Assembly (NCBI GenBank): GCA_963676655.2
Contig: CAXXKX010000003.1
Location: 2,852,001 to 2,916,000 of the forward strand
Reading direction: 5' to 3'
Origin: G963676655 sp963676655
GTDB lineage: Bacteria; Verrucomicrobiota; Lentisphaeria; Victivallales; Victivallaceae
Length of the DNA stretch: 64,000 nt
Positions 27,397 through 36,772 of this stretch are shown here, in pieces. The stretch's first letter is position 1. Each line of letters begins with the position of its first letter. Made by a program: the position numbers and the translations under genes. Under the pieces are notes generated by a model. The model was not told the origin of the DNA and ran no database searches. It worked only from the letters and a program-made list of their open reading frames with translations.

Positions 27397-27599
27397 TAGT
27401 TTTTTCAAAAAAAATAAAAAAGTTAATGATTTTAAACTACAAATAAAATGCATAAGTTGTTTTTCTTAAACGTGTTTTTCAGGATGATCCGGTTTTATGT
27501 ATTAATGTTGCATTTGCGGGTTGAATTATCGATATTCTAAAATAACCTTATGCATATTAAACCTGTTTTGAGTTGATCTACCAATAGGCTGAAGTTGTA

Positions 27600-28325
27600 T
27601 TACCATCTTTCCTTGCCGTCAATGGTCCATTTGTTGTCGTCGTATCTGGAATCATACAGCAATTGTTTAACTAAATATAAATTTCTCCAGTAAGTTGTTT
27701 TTATGCCTTCTGCATGCCCATCGATAAAGAGCACGTTGCAGACAGAGTAATTTGCATGCCTTGTGTATGCTTCGTTCTGGTTATTCACGGCGTAATCGTT
27801 GACGACATAATATCCCCGGTTGTCCGGATAATCGACGCCGCTGACAACCGGTATAGCCAAAGTATCACATACATTCACCAGTGAGGACGGATGCAGCATG
27901 CGCGACTGCTTTGCAGGAGTCAGGGTCAGGTTTCGGAAATTGTGCCCGTAGCTTATATAACCGTTGCCGAAATCGCTGGCCGTATATTTACGCTGGTTAC
28001 GGTCGTTGGGACAATAAAAAATCTTGTTAAATTTATTATCGTTGCTAAAAGAGTTTCTCATCAATTCCAAGTGATATCTTGTCGGTTTGTTTATTGCGCC
28101 GAAGTCGATGTCATAGGGATAATAATCATCGTAAGACATCATATAGTCGCTGGTCATCAGCCCAATCTGTTTCAAGTTGCTCAAACATGATATCTGGCGC
28201 GCCCGTTCTCGGGCCGTGTTTAAGGCAGGCAGCAACATGCTTGCAAGAATGGCTATAATAGCAATTACCACAAGAAGTTCAATTAATGTGAATTGTTGGC
28301 CTGCGTTCTCTTTTCTTCTTTCCAT
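27600..28325 (-). CDS. Pseudopilin-like protein with N-terminal methylation motif (DUF1559/H-X9-DG type)
   Basis: This 241-aa protein starts after AGGAG with a slightly longer leader (MERRKENAGQQ) than the copy at 25456-26154. The FTLIELLVVIAIIAILAS helix follows, preceded by Gln rather than Gly. The mature part is nearly collinear with the 25456 copy: NTARERARQISCLSN, FYCPNDRNQ, NVCDTLAIPVVSGVDYP and ARHANYSVCNVLFIDGHAEG. The pair clearly arose by duplication. It sits downstream of its own GntR/LacI regulator on the same strand, 63 bp away. No hydrolase follows before the next regulator, so this unit looks like a regulator-pseudopilin pair alone. Confidence 0.87.
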   Translation of the reverse strand: MERRKENAGQQFTLIELLVVIAIIAILASMLLPALNTARERARQISCLSNLKQIGLMTSDYMMSYDDYYPYDIDFGAINKPTRYHLELMRNSFSNDNKFNKIFYCPNDRNQRKYTASDFGNGYISYGHNFRNLTLTPAKQSRMLHPSSLVNVCDTLAIPVVSGVDYPDNRGYYVVNDYAVNNQNEAYTRHANYSVCNVLFIDGHAEGIKTTYWRNLYLVKQLLYDSRYDDNKWTIDGKERW

Positions 28326-28388
28326 TTCTCTGCTCCTTTTTTTGTTTGCTTCCGCTGCGAAAATACAATTTATATAAAAATAGCCTTG

Positions 28389-29462
28389 TTAAATACGCTT
28401 AACACTTTTTCGTTCCACCAGATATGGGGCAACTTTGAGTTCCCTGGTTCCTGGATGGTGTTGATTTTTTACAGTTGAGTAAATCAGTTTCACCGTCGAT
28501 ACCGCCAGTTCTTTGATATTTTCCTGGATGGTAGTCAAAGGCGGAGTCAGCATTGAACTGAAATCGCGATTGTCGAAACCGATAATCGATATATCGTCAG
28601 GTATCTTGATCCCTTTATCAATGCAATAAGACATTATTCCCATTGCCAGAGTGTCCGTAAAAGAGAATATTGCGGTTATATCCCTGTGCTCGCTGAAAAG
28701 TAATTCCGTCACTTGCCTCCCCACCGTTTCCAATGAAGATGAAGACAGAGTATAGCCAACGGCCGCATTGTACTCGAACACTTTCATATCAGGATGTTTC
28801 CGGGTATATTCGTAGAAACCTCTGCTTCTTTCGTGGAAAAAACAGTTGTCGCCAAGATATCTTGAGATCAGGCCAATATTTTTGTGGCCGAGTTTATGCA
28901 AGTATTCAGCCGCAATGCCGCCGCCGGCAAAATTATCCGTCGTGACGCATTTAAAATCATCGTTGCATTCATTCATTTGAATGATCTTATCATGAGGAAT
29001 TAATTTTTTGAGTGCGGTTGCTTCATCCTGTTCTATCATGCCGATAATCAGTAAAACATCCGTATTGTCGATTATCGGTTCGATTTGGCGATGGGAATTT
29101 ATGAAATGCACGATACTTTGTTCTTTTTCCAGCAAACGCCTTAGAATCGATATGAAATGTAAATACATCGGATTTTTATATGTTTCGATATGCAGATATA
29201 ACACAATATGCTTTTGGAAGGCGGGACTGTTTTTCATCAGGTCATTGACATACACGCCTTTACCCTGGTGACCATAAACATATTTTTGCTCTTTTAAAAG
29301 ATCGAAGACTTTTTTCACGGTATTATGACTGACTTCATAACTTCTGGTCAATTCCGAGATCGAGGGTAATTTACCTTGAATATGACCACTTTTTATTTGT
29401 TCTCTCAGTTGAGTGAACAAAATCTTGTACGGAGTATTATCTGATTGTTTAAGGGTTTTCAT
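28389..29462 (-). CDS. GntR-HTH/LacI-sensor chimeric transcriptional regulator
   Basis: This 357-aa protein has residues 5-75 forming a GntR winged helix (LPSISELTRSYEVSHNTVKK, KYVYGHQGKGVYV). A LacI/GalR-type effector domain follows (HIVLYLHIETYKN, NFAGGGIAAEYLHKLGHKNIG, ISIIGFDNRDFSSMLTPPLT, the last being a strong LacI-family signature). It is divergent from the LacI gene at 29678, and their 215-bp shared region contains a separate promoter and operator for each. The pseudopilin at 27600-28325 is the likely downstream target. Effector unknown. Confidence 0.92.
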   Translation of the reverse strand: MKTLKQSDNTPYKILFTQLREQIKSGHIQGKLPSISELTRSYEVSHNTVKKVFDLLKEQKYVYGHQGKGVYVNDLMKNSPAFQKHIVLYLHIETYKNPMYLHFISILRRLLEKEQSIVHFINSHRQIEPIIDNTDVLLIIGMIEQDEATALKKLIPHDKIIQMNECNDDFKCVTTDNFAGGGIAAEYLHKLGHKNIGLISRYLGDNCFFHERSRGFYEYTRKHPDMKVFEYNAAVGYTLSSSSLETVGRQVTELLFSEHRDITAIFSFTDTLAMGIMSYCIDKGIKIPDDISIIGFDNRDFSSMLTPPLTTIQENIKELAVSTVKLIYSTVKNQHHPGTRELKVAPYLVERKSVKRI

Positions 29463-29480
29463 ATTAAATAGCCTCTTATT

Positions 29481-29502
29481 TTAACTTAGCCAGCCAAGTT
29501 AA
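29481..29502 (-). promoter_or_regulatory. 22-bp palindromic operator of the GntR/LacI-chimera gene
   Basis: TTAACTTAGC (29481-29490) mirrors GCCAAGTTAA (29493-29502) with one mismatch and a 2-bp centre. It lies just downstream of the TATAAT box of the 28389-29462 gene, covering the presumed transcription start, a typical repressor site. Confidence 0.7.
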
Positions 29503-29506
29503 TTTT

Positions 29507-29535
29507 ATTATACATGACATTTTAAAAAAAATCAA
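29507..29535 (-). promoter_or_regulatory. Sigma-70 promoter of the GntR/LacI-chimera gene
   Basis: On the minus strand TTGATT (29535-29530), 17 bases, TATAAT (29512-29507). It gives a leader of about 40 bases that contains the palindromic operator. Confidence 0.7.
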
Positions 29536-29603
29536 TACTTCATAATAAAAAATTAAGAAAATATACTTTCAGCAAATTACCTTAAAAAAATCAATATAAC
29601 ATA

Positions 29604-29651
29604 TTGACTTTTTCAAGAATAGCTTGTATAATATTTATGCAAACGTTTTAA
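29604..29651 (+). promoter_or_regulatory. Promoter and LacI-type operator of the LacI regulator gene
   Basis: TTGACT (29604-29609), 17 bases, TATAAT (29627-29632). The sequence TGCAAACGTTTTAA (29638-29651) at the presumed transcription start is centred on AAACGTTT with the CG core typical of LacI-family operators. Autorepression is inferred. The promoter lies upstream of 29678, so the in-frame ATG at 29639, inside the operator, is not the likely start. Confidence 0.72.
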
Positions 29652-29677
29652 TAAAACAATATAATGAAGTGAATATT

Positions 29678-30748
29678 ATGTTCGTAAAAAGTAAAAAACG
29701 CATAACCATAAAGGATGTTGCGAAGCTTTCAGGAATGAGTTATTCTACGGTCAGTCGGGTCTTGAACGGCTTTCATGGTTTTCCTGACTCGACCCGAAAA
29801 AAAGTTTGGGACGCTGCCAATGAACTTAAATATACGCCAAACAGTCAAGCGAGAGGCTTGAGAGCGGGTAGCGAGACAAGTAATGAAAAGACCGGGATTA
29901 TTATTCATATAACACATTTAGGTGAAGATAGTCCGGACGGTAGCAAATATGAGGCTCTGCGCTCACTAAAGTTGGCCTGGAATGCAGAGAAAATCGGACT
30001 TTATCCTATTTCATACTGGTACCATAAACGAAAAGGTTTTCAGTGCCCGCCAGTCCTTAACGGGCATGTTGACGGCGCAATTGTCGGGACGCTTCATATG
30101 GAAGTTGTTGAGATTCTCAAAGATAAAATTCCGATGGTATTAATGGATGTTCCTTTTACGGCAAGAGCGGTCAATGTGCCCATGGTGAACACTAATCTCC
30201 AGCTGGGTTTCTGCGAACTGATGACTGAATTGAAACGACTTGGTCATAAGAGTTTCGGATGTTTTTATTCTCCTGTTACCGGGGATGGCACCAGTCTTGA
30301 GGCTCCGGTTGCAAGCGCTATATCATCATCAGCGAAGATAACCGGACTTCAACTATCTGATGAACTTTGGATTGCAGAAAATATATGTCCGGATACCCAT
30401 GATTCTGTCATGAAAAAAGTCTCTAATCACTTTATTAAATTGATCAAAAAAGGCGAGTTGTCTGTCGTTATATTGGCGAATATGGTTTATGCTAAAAGTA
30501 TATACGAAAATCTGACTGAAGCGGGATTAAAAATACCTGAAGATGTTTCAATAGCAGCCCTCGACACCGGTTTAGAACCCGTTCCGTATAATATTACTGC
30601 GGTTAAATATGACTGGGATGGCCTGATCAGAACATCTCTGGATATATTGAAAAGTCTCATCGATAAAAGAACTTACCAGTGTACTGAATTTTTAGTTAAT
30701 CCCATATTTGAATATGGCAGTACTATTAGTAATTCTAACATTAAATAA
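29678..30748 (+). CDS. LacI-family transcriptional regulator
   Basis: This protein has 356 aa from the ATG at 29678. The N-terminal helix-turn-helix with hinge is clear: ITIKDVAKLSGMSYSTVSRVL, then AANELKYTPNSQARGLRAG. The effector domain is a diverged periplasmic-binding-protein fold (GIIIHITHLGEDSPDG, MVLMDVPF, LGHKSFGCFYSP, VSIAALDTGLEPVPYNI). The pseudopilin gene starts only 9 bp after its stop, with a ribosome site in the gap, so the regulator and pseudopilin are co-transcribed. An AAACGTTT operator lies at its own promoter. Confidence 0.92.
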   Translation: MFVKSKKRITIKDVAKLSGMSYSTVSRVLNGFHGFPDSTRKKVWDAANELKYTPNSQARGLRAGSETSNEKTGIIIHITHLGEDSPDGSKYEALRSLKLAWNAEKIGLYPISYWYHKRKGFQCPPVLNGHVDGAIVGTLHMEVVEILKDKIPMVLMDVPFTARAVNVPMVNTNLQLGFCELMTELKRLGHKSFGCFYSPVTGDGTSLEAPVASAISSSAKITGLQLSDELWIAENICPDTHDSVMKKVSNHFIKLIKKGELSVVILANMVYAKSIYENLTEAGLKIPEDVSIAALDTGLEPVPYNITAVKYDWDGLIRTSLDILKSLIDKRTYQCTEFLVNPIFEYGSTISNSNIK

Positions 30749-30757
30749 GGAGTAAAA

Positions 30758-31543
30758 ATGAAAAAAAGATTTGAAGATGATTTCCTTTTATTCAGGAAAG
30801 TAGGAAAAACCAGTAAGATGGCCTGTAATTCATTAAATGGAATTTCGTTATTTACATTGATAGAACTTCTTGTAGTAATAGCTATTATAGCTATTCTTGC
30901 TTCAATGTTATTGCCGGCATTGAACAAGGCGCGTGAAAAGGCGAGATCTATTTATTGTACAAATAATCTAAAAACAGTTGGCCTAGCGATGTTCAATTAT
31001 GCAGGTGATTATTATGGTTATTTGCCATCTTACTGGGCTTATTCAAAAACCTTTGGGCAATTTCTATATAATAATAATTATTTACAGAGTCCCTTGAATA
31101 ACCCGGGAAGCCCGTTGGTTTGTCCCAGTAATTTCACTATAGCGCAAGGGGCGGGTAAAACCGCTGCTGATCTGCACCATGGGACTTATGCGATGTCATG
31201 GCTAATGGTCGGTTATTTTTATCTAGGTACTCCATATGGGTGCTACGAAACCCCTGTGGTAACGAGGAAAACTTTTCGCAAATTGAGTACTTTGCCACAA
31301 CCAAGTCAACATTTCATGATTGGTGAGGAAATCATTGTCAATACAAATTACAGCTACTTAATAGGAAAAGAGTCTCAGCAAACCTGGCCGACGACTCCAG
31401 TTCAGAATGCAGGCATGAGCTATGCGCATTCATCTAGTACTAACTTATTATTTATAGATGGGCATGTTGATAGTTTTCGATATGGAACAATTCCTTCCCG
31501 GCCTCCAATTCTAGGTGTATCTGTTAATAAATATCCGTGGTAA
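30758..31543 (+). CDS. Pseudopilin-like protein with N-terminal methylation motif
   Basis: This 261-aa protein starts after AAGGAG. It has an unusually long leader of about 32 residues before FTLIELLVVIAIIAILAS, with Leu instead of Gly just before the Phe. A later internal start is possible but not needed, because the ribosome site fits the first ATG. The C-terminal AHSSSTNLLFIDGHVDSF gives an exact H-x9-DG motif. It is co-transcribed with the LacI regulator upstream, and a large secreted TIM-barrel protein follows 162 bp downstream. The coding sequence is AT-rich, like the following genes. Confidence 0.87.
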   Translation: MKKRFEDDFLLFRKVGKTSKMACNSLNGISLFTLIELLVVIAIIAILASMLLPALNKAREKARSIYCTNNLKTVGLAMFNYAGDYYGYLPSYWAYSKTFGQFLYNNNYLQSPLNNPGSPLVCPSNFTIAQGAGKTAADLHHGTYAMSWLMVGYFYLGTPYGCYETPVVTRKTFRKLSTLPQPSQHFMIGEEIIVNTNYSYLIGKESQQTWPTTPVQNAGMSYAHSSSTNLLFIDGHVDSFRYGTIPSRPPILGVSVNKYPW

Positions 31544-31595
31544 TAGCATTAAATATAAATGATTCTGGAGGTCTGTTTTTTTAAATTAACTATGG

Positions 31596-31608
31596 GTTGC
31601 GCCGCAAC
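31596..31608 (+). promoter_or_regulatory. 13-bp inverted repeat upstream of secreted TIM-barrel gene
   Basis: GTTGCGCCGCAAC is a perfect inverted repeat with a single central base, in an otherwise AT-rich 162-bp spacer. Length and symmetry fit a regulator site, possibly for a LacI-type protein, but it does not resemble the AAACGTTT operator upstream. No clear promoter adjoins it. Confidence 0.35.
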
Positions 31609-31705
31609 AAATGAATGTCACTGTGCCGGAAAATGATGTGATGGTTATTTATATTCATCAAAACTAGTACAATCAGCAGTAAATTTTATTGTCGGAGGTA
31701 ATGAT

Positions 31706-34480
31706 TTGCCTTTGAATAAAACTAAAAAACAAGGAAGTATAGTGGGAAAAATTATTTTATTATTTGTATTTTGTTCAATCTCAGTCTTTGCTAAACCTTA
31801 TGAATTGTTATCAAACGGCAGTTTTGAAAAAATAAAGGATGGCAAACCTCTTGGCTGGTCTAATTTAACCAAACGCGGACATCTAAAAATCACAGAAAAT
31901 GCCCAAAAAGGGAAATATGCGGTTAGTTTACAAAGCGATAACAAGCCGGGAATTGATTTAGTTTTATATACAGGAGTTAGCCATGCAGGCATTGGTGGGT
32001 ATCCTGTTATTCCAGGGGCTAAGTATAAAATCATAGTTATGGCACGGGGCAAAGGAAAATTTTTATTTTATTTAAATTTTAGCAGAGCTTCCGGGGGACA
32101 CATAAAAAGCGCTTTTTTAAGAGATTCGACATATAATTTGAGGCATGAATGGACACAGTATTCCAAGGATATTGTAATTCCGAAGAATATTGGAGTTGGG
32201 AAAATAAGTCTGGGTCTTTCTTTATGTAAAAACACTGATATGATAGTAGATAATGTCTCATTATCATTTGACCCTGCTAATAATCCTAACGTAAAAAATA
32301 TTTATGATTCTCCCAAGTATATTCGCAGTGTTCCATTAAAACTTACAACCAGTAATTCAACGGTAGAGGTGTATCTTAACGGTAAAAAGGTTCCTTCTGT
32401 AAATAACCAATATAATTTAAAAATCACTGAGGGATTGAATATTGTTGGAATGCTGGTAAGGCGAACCCGAGCCAATGCCTCGTTAGGAATAAATTTTCCG
32501 GAATTTCAAGAAATCAACAGTCGCTGGAGAACCACGAGCAAGTATAATCCAAAATGGCTGACCCCTGATTTTGATGATTCAAACTGGAACGTAGTAAAGA
32601 CAAAGACCGCCAAAATCAATCTAACTGACGATGTATCTTATTTTAGACAAATTATACTTTGGAACAAAACACATTATGGGCAGAACCGCCTTATTGTTCC
32701 ACCTGTTAAAGTATATAATATCCCTGCAGGTGGTCTTGAAAACTTCAGAGTGTCACTTTATTCGCCTTTGAACAAAAAACTTAACGATTTCAAACTTAAA
32801 GTAAAGCTACCTTTGGGATTCAGGATACTCAACCTTGAAACCTTATCAAAAGGAGTAAAATTCAATGTTAAACCTTCAAGCGTAAATCATTGTCTTTCTT
32901 CTGATAAAAAATATAATATCTACACTCTGGAATATGATAAAGAATTCTTATCACCAAATAAAACATTTTATACATTTGTGCCGGTAAAAATGGAAATTAC
33001 TCCTGAAAAGAAGAGTATAAGTTTCAAATATTATCGAAGCGCCAATGGTAATTTTACCGAGCTGGAACAAACTATCCCAATAAAAATTTTACCTCCGATA
33101 AATGGTCGAATTCTAAAGAAAATAAAAATACAGCAATACAGGCCCCCTTTAGCAAAAAAATTGTCTAGAGAACATGTTCGAGAATATGTTAAAGAGGCTG
33201 TAAAAGCTGGCTGTAACTCAATTATAATTTCCCCTGAAAAACCATTCGATCTTCTTTTATGTAAGGAATATCTAAAAAATAATCCCCAAACTAATATTTT
33301 TCTTTGGTTTCGGGGGAGTTTCCCTATGAGGCTGCTACTGTCGGAGGATGCTTCTGTCTATGTAAAGAAAATTATAGACTGGATGAATGCTAACCCTGAT
33401 GCCAAGCCAAGATATTATAATGATAAGCCAAAGTTTTTATGGACTTTTGGCAACCATGGAGTTTATTATGGCGTATTGTGTCCTAGTTACATCACGTCTT
33501 CAGGTAAAGCTGCTTATCAGAAAATATTGAGGGAGGTTTTAGACAAAGAATTTCGTAAATTTCCACAAAGCAAAGGCTTTTTTATAGATTGGGAAGAAAC
33601 CCCTTGGCGTAAAAGTCAAATGGGATTATGGTGTTTTTGTGATCGATGCAAAGCGGCATTCAGGGCAAAATACAAAATACCACCCAAACAAACATTAACT
33701 GATAAAATTATTCGTAATAAATATCATAAACAATGGGATGAATTTAGAGCTGAATTGGACGGTAAAATGATAAAAGTTATCCATGAGGTATGTGCTGGTA
33801 TGGGTAAAAAAAATCAGGTATATCAGTGGGAAGGAGACATAAAATTCTGGAAAGCCTGTGGAAATGCTGTTGATGTTCTTTTTACAACAGTACCGGGATC
33901 TAGTCCAGCTGACTCAAATCGTCAACCTTATATTGATGAATCATTTAAGAAGTTGCAGAAAATAATGGGTATAGATTCCCTGATTGGTCAACGCTTTCCA
34001 ATTTTGAACATTGGAAGAAATAAAGATTCCTGGAAAAATATACAGGCGTGTTCAGAAGATGGATTTGCTTTGCAGCAAAAAGAATGGAAATCAGAATTAT
34101 TACGAATAATTGCAGGTGTTCACGGTGGTCTTGACATTCAAAATGCTATACAATTGCCATCAGGAGCTCTTTATTATATTGGAGAGGCAACAAGGACAAT
34201 CGCAAAATATGAAGATTTGTTCTTTAAAGGGCGCAGAAATGATGGACTTGCAGAATCAAAAGAACTTAAATACCCTAACTTATTGGTTCTGCAAAAGGGT
34301 AATGAACGATTGATCCTCGCTTTTAATGCCGGCATAAAGCCACTTGAAGCAGTCATTTTCAATAAGCATCTCAAGAATGGTCAAAAGGCGGAAATATTTG
34401 AAAAGGAGGGAAAACTTGACCCAACCAAAATATCTTTAACAATCCCTCCACAGGATGTAGCAGTAATACATATTAAATGA
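31706..34480 (+). CDS. Secreted multidomain putative glycoside hydrolase (CBM4/9-like, TIM-barrel)
   Basis: This 924-aa protein uses a TTG start chosen because GGAGG lies 7 bases upstream and the nearby ATG gives a four-codon frame. Signal peptide (KIILLFVFCSISVFAK, to about residue 30). A CBM4/9-like jelly roll follows (ELLSNGSFEKIKDGKPLGW to DMIVDNVSLSF, about 32-190), then beta-sandwich segments. From about residue 475 comes a probable TIM barrel with VKAGCNSIIISPEKP, GFFIDWEETPWRK and WCFCDRCKAAFRAKYKIP. The last pair of motifs is common in uncharacterised GH-A-like families. The Glu pair in DWEET is the best catalytic candidate. Strongly AT-rich. I cannot assign a GH family. Confidence 0.65.
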   Translation: MPLNKTKKQGSIVGKIILLFVFCSISVFAKPYELLSNGSFEKIKDGKPLGWSNLTKRGHLKITENAQKGKYAVSLQSDNKPGIDLVLYTGVSHAGIGGYPVIPGAKYKIIVMARGKGKFLFYLNFSRASGGHIKSAFLRDSTYNLRHEWTQYSKDIVIPKNIGVGKISLGLSLCKNTDMIVDNVSLSFDPANNPNVKNIYDSPKYIRSVPLKLTTSNSTVEVYLNGKKVPSVNNQYNLKITEGLNIVGMLVRRTRANASLGINFPEFQEINSRWRTTSKYNPKWLTPDFDDSNWNVVKTKTAKINLTDDVSYFRQIILWNKTHYGQNRLIVPPVKVYNIPAGGLENFRVSLYSPLNKKLNDFKLKVKLPLGFRILNLETLSKGVKFNVKPSSVNHCLSSDKKYNIYTLEYDKEFLSPNKTFYTFVPVKMEITPEKKSISFKYYRSANGNFTELEQTIPIKILPPINGRILKKIKIQQYRPPLAKKLSREHVREYVKEAVKAGCNSIIISPEKPFDLLLCKEYLKNNPQTNIFLWFRGSFPMRLLLSEDASVYVKKIIDWMNANPDAKPRYYNDKPKFLWTFGNHGVYYGVLCPSYITSSGKAAYQKILREVLDKEFRKFPQSKGFFIDWEETPWRKSQMGLWCFCDRCKAAFRAKYKIPPKQTLTDKIIRNKYHKQWDEFRAELDGKMIKVIHEVCAGMGKKNQVYQWEGDIKFWKACGNAVDVLFTTVPGSSPADSNRQPYIDESFKKLQKIMGIDSLIGQRFPILNIGRNKDSWKNIQACSEDGFALQQKEWKSELLRIIAGVHGGLDIQNAIQLPSGALYYIGEATRTIAKYEDLFFKGRRNDGLAESKELKYPNLLVLQKGNERLILAFNAGIKPLEAVIFNKHLKNGQKAEIFEKEGKLDPTKISLTIPPQDVAVIHIK

Positions 34481-34533
34481 AAGATAAAAAAGAATTTTTT
34501 CATAAAAACATTACCCCGCAATAAGGTAAAATA

Positions 34534-35319
34534 ATGATTTATAAAATTACTTGTTTATGTATAAGCATGTTTTTCTTCAACATGCTTGAAGGCCAAACTA
34601 TAGTCAATAAAAAAGATTCAAATTTTTCTTTTTTAAATAATCAGGCATGTGTTCCGGAAGAACGCAAAGATTGGAGTTCAAAATATTCAGATTATTTGCG
34701 AAACGGCTATAAAAATAAAGAAAAGAAAAAAATACTTTTTCTGGGAGATTCTATTACTCAGCAATGGCTGTCTTCCAAAAACAATAAATTCGCTGGCGGA
34801 TTAGAAATTTGGAACGAGATATACAAACCTGTCCCATCTGCTAATTTTGGTATAGCAGGAGATTGTACGGAACACCTTTTGTGGCGAATTACAGAAGGAA
34901 AACAACTTGAGAAATTTAATCCGAAAGTTGTTGTTATAATGATTGGAACCAATAATATTCACAGCAAGAAGAAATATAAACACGAACAAATTTCTGAAGG
35001 AATCAGATTAATTGTTGACACAGTCAGGAAAAAACTTCCGAAATCAAAAATACTGTTATTAGGAATACTGCCTCGCTTTGATGGCTGGAGAAGCGCAAAA
35101 TACTTCAAAAGTAATATTAATGCAATAAACAATGCTATTGCTAAATGTGATGACGGTAAAAATATTTTCTTCATGGATCTTAGTAAGAATTTTCTTAATC
35201 CTGATGGATCTATTAAAAAAGAGTTGTTTCGTGATGGAATTCATCTTACTCCTGAAGGCTACCAAGTATTTAGTAAAGCTATGAATCCATTACTTTTTAA
35301 GTTGCTGAAAGCTCAATAA
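34534..35319 (+). CDS. Secreted SGNH/GDSL-type esterase
   Basis: This 261-aa protein has an N-terminal hydrophobic signal (ITCLCISMFFFNMLEGQ). All SGNH blocks are present: block I LFLGDSITQQW (nucleophile Ser), block II NFGIAGDCT (Gly), block III MIGTNNI (Asn), and block V DGIHLTPEGY (Asp and His). Such exported enzymes commonly remove acetyl or other acyl groups from polysaccharides. It lies 53 bp behind the secreted TIM-barrel protein and 34 bp before a GH4 gene, all on the plus strand, suggesting one operon in which deacylation helps hydrolysis. Confidence 0.9.
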   Translation: MIYKITCLCISMFFFNMLEGQTIVNKKDSNFSFLNNQACVPEERKDWSSKYSDYLRNGYKNKEKKKILFLGDSITQQWLSSKNNKFAGGLEIWNEIYKPVPSANFGIAGDCTEHLLWRITEGKQLEKFNPKVVVIMIGTNNIHSKKKYKHEQISEGIRLIVDTVRKKLPKSKILLLGILPRFDGWRSAKYFKSNINAINNAIAKCDDGKNIFFMDLSKNFLNPDGSIKKELFRDGIHLTPEGYQVFSKAMNPLLFKLLKAQ

Positions 35320-35353
35320 ACATAAATTATAAATCTTAAAATAGGACATTGTC

Positions 35354-36772
35354 ATGTTAAAAGTTGTATTCTTAGGCGGGGGCTCTTTGCGTCTGGTTCC
35401 CATAATTAGAAGTTTATTTAAAAACGGTCAGAGTCTCAACGGTGGATGTATTAGTCTATGTGACCTGAATGTGGAGCGTGCTGAAGCGGTAGGTCGTTTG
35501 ATCCAACGCTGTCCGGAATTTTCGCAAGCTGAATGCAGCGTAGAGTGGACTGCTAATTTAGATGAAGCTCTAGAGGGAGCGGATGTCCTTTATGTTACTA
35601 TGGCGATTGAACGCCAGCCAAGCTTAGCTCTTAGCAAAGCTGCTTCGGCAAAGTATGGTTTTCTGCATTCTGATCAATTATCCTTGACAGGAGGCTTTCT
35701 AGCAGCCAGGGGCGGTCCGGTAATTTTAAATTTTGCGAAAAAAATGGAAAAAATATGTCCTGACGCCTTGATGCTTATATTTGCCAATCCGGTAGGCGTT
35801 TACAGCGCAATGGTAAATAACTATACAAAAATTAAGGCTCTCGGAGTTTGTCAAGGGTTTGGCAATCATCGTTGGGATATTCCACGATTGCTTGGACGTG
35901 ATGAATACGACGACTCAATCAATGTTGTCGCCGCCGGCATAAATCATTTGTCATTTATCCTACGTGGGAAATGGCATGAGGAGAACCTCTTTGATATATT
36001 GGATAAACATTTAGTCGACGGATGGGAACCATGCCAAATAGAAAACCATCCATACGCAAAAAATGTGCGTATTGGGCTGCAACGCATCTATGAATTATAT
36101 CGCCGCTTTGGAACAACAATATTTTCCAGCGAGGGAGATGGAATGGCGCATATTTATTGGGATGAAGAAATCGCTGGACAAAAAAATAGTTTTGAGCCGT
36201 TATCACCAAAGCAGCTTAAAGATTGTATCGCATCTGAAACTGTTCGGATTGAAAAAAAATTCAAAGATTTTGCGAAACAGGCTAATGGCAATGATGATTC
36301 CATTTGGTATGCGCCGGAAAACACACGCGAAAACAAACTTTTCGGGGTTAATTTTAAGGATATTGCAAATCCAATTTTAAATGCGATAAATGGTGACGGC
36401 AAATTTACAATTACAGCCAGTGCCAATAACGCAGGAGCAGTGGATGGTTTTGACCCACGAGCAGCCTTGGAATATACCATGAATATTGATGGCAAATCTA
36501 TAGTTCCCATCGAAAATCAATATGTTCCGGAACCATTTCACGGATTAATAAGTAGTCTTGCTGAACATCAAACATTAATAGGAGAAGCTATAGCCAATGA
36601 GGAGCCCAAATGTTTCGCAAATGCTTTGGAAGCATATCCCAAAGGTGCATTCACCAAGCAGCGTCATGAGTATTTGGAGGAAATGTTTAATATCTTTAGC
36701 GATATTCCAGAGTATTTATCTCAGGCCCAAAATTACTTAAACTGGAAACATTATATTGTATCGCATCCTTAA
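35354..36772 (+). CDS. GH4-family NAD- and metal-dependent glycosidase
   Basis: This 472-aa protein starts MLKVVFLGGGSLRLVPII, the Rossmann NAD-binding start of family GH4. It continues with VLYVTMAIERQPS, LMLIFANPVGVYS, KALGVCQGFGNH (Cys metal ligand region) and VVAAGINHLSFIL, the GINH motif with the metal-binding His. GH4 enzymes use an oxidation-elimination mechanism with NAD and Mn2+, acting on alpha- or beta-glycosides, phosphorylated or not. No phosphotransferase genes are nearby, so a non-phosphorylated substrate such as an alpha-galactoside or glucuronide is more likely. Cytoplasmic. It ends the AT-rich plus-strand group. Confidence 0.88.
   Translation: MLKVVFLGGGSLRLVPIIRSLFKNGQSLNGGCISLCDLNVERAEAVGRLIQRCPEFSQAECSVEWTANLDEALEGADVLYVTMAIERQPSLALSKAASAKYGFLHSDQLSLTGGFLAARGGPVILNFAKKMEKICPDALMLIFANPVGVYSAMVNNYTKIKALGVCQGFGNHRWDIPRLLGRDEYDDSINVVAAGINHLSFILRGKWHEENLFDILDKHLVDGWEPCQIENHPYAKNVRIGLQRIYELYRRFGTTIFSSEGDGMAHIYWDEEIAGQKNSFEPLSPKQLKDCIASETVRIEKKFKDFAKQANGNDDSIWYAPENTRENKLFGVNFKDIANPILNAINGDGKFTITASANNAGAVDGFDPRAALEYTMNIDGKSIVPIENQYVPEPFHGLISSLAEHQTLIGEAIANEEPKCFANALEAYPKGAFTKQRHEYLEEMFNIFSDIPEYLSQAQNYLNWKHYIVSHP

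Noticed and set aside
27361..27453. Upstream extension of the GntR/LacI-chimera gene
   Set aside because: The extension contains its own consensus promoter and has no GntR homology.
29624..29677. Upstream extension of the LacI-family gene
   Set aside because: It would begin within the -10/operator region; the HTH starts at the ATG at 29678.
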